A stretch of 64,000 nt of DNA from Sepiola atlantica (taxonomy: Eukaryota > Mollusca > Cephalopoda > Sepiida > Sepiolidae): the NCBI GenBank assembly GCA_963556195.1, contig OY744517.1, positions 86,235,214 through 86,299,213 on the forward strand, written 5' to 3'. Below, in pieces: positions 63,820-64,000 of the stretch. The position numbers were made by a program, and so were the translations under genes. The first letter of the stretch is position 1; each line of letters starts with the position of its first letter. The notes beneath the pieces are model-generated. The model made no database searches. It was not told the origin of the DNA and saw nothing but the letters and a program-made list of their open reading frames with translations.

Positions 63820-64000
63820 TTTTTTTTAACATGGTTCACCCCAAACAAGGCAGGCCGCCACTGTAGTCGTAAGGGCTACTGAGAAAAAGAAAAGGGGAGA
63901 AGGTTGGGGAGGGGGGGTCAGCCTAAATTGGGATCTGTGCAGCGAGATGTTTGTTTACATTAGTTTTAAATTTCTGCATGTCAGTACTGTCGGGGAAACA
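63820..64000 (-). pseudogene. LINE 3' end (VEVPRCRRAF family), continues past window
   Basis: Reverse complement of the 3' UTR seen at 40330-40480 and 47340-47520 (AACATGGTTCACCCCAAACA, then GGCAGGCCGCCACTGTAG), preceded by a T run that is its poly-A tail. The coding tail begins near 63920 and runs off the window. Confidence 0.75.

Overview
The window looks like intergenic or intronic DNA from an AT-rich animal genome. I found no host protein-coding gene I would defend. The repeat content (non-LTR retrotransposons, Penelope-like elements with GIY-YIG endonuclease fragments, hammerhead-ribozyme repeats, tRNA-headed and U2-snRNA-headed SINEs, one hAT transposon, Helitron-like ends, long (TA)n tracts, TTAGGG-type telomeric motif) fits a lophotrochozoan, most likely a mollusc and plausibly a cephalopod. 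That assignment is inference; no species-diagnostic gene is present.

Layout. 0-8.8 kb: two families of small elements that join a tRNA-like pol III promoter to a type I hammerhead ribozyme (units of 307 bp and 272 bp, each seen as a partial head-to-tail dimer), two U2-headed SINEs, a LINE 3' end and a 277-bp tandem duplication. 8.8-17 kb: an inverted repeat family, several fold-back elements and many (TA)n tracts. 17-18.2 kb: a damaged Penelope-like element (PLE). 18-29 kb: mostly unassigned AT-rich DNA, with minisatellites of 102 bp and about 91 bp. 29-39 kb: a promoter-like or LTR-like module, a 37-bp array with higher-order structure, two U2-headed SINEs with a different body, a 61-bp array of 32 units, a LINE end and an LTR-retrotransposon gag/protease remnant. 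40-50 kb: LINE 3' ends, a palindrome with two hammerhead-like cores, a PLE GIY-YIG fragment and a PLE with 860-bp inverted terminal repeats. 50-55 kb: three more repeat copies (one carrying a 21-bp expansion) and a 2,012-bp hAT element with exact 8-bp target duplications. 55-60 kb: one LINE interrupted by a second LINE, which is itself interrupted by an inverted-repeat element holding telomere-like repeats. 60-64 kb: LINE ends, a U2-headed SINE, a tRNA-like head and one small candidate secreted peptide.

How the parts relate. The coding fragments are decayed transposon proteins with frameshifts or truncations. The most interesting pattern is the repeated pairing of self-cleaving ribozyme motifs with pol III-type promoters, often ending in (TA)n, beside PLEs whose terminal repeats carry related hammerhead motifs. 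This agrees with the established association of hammerhead ribozymes with PLEs and with small tandem retrozyme or SINE-like units. A second theme is U2 snRNA-derived 5' heads on two unrelated SINE bodies.
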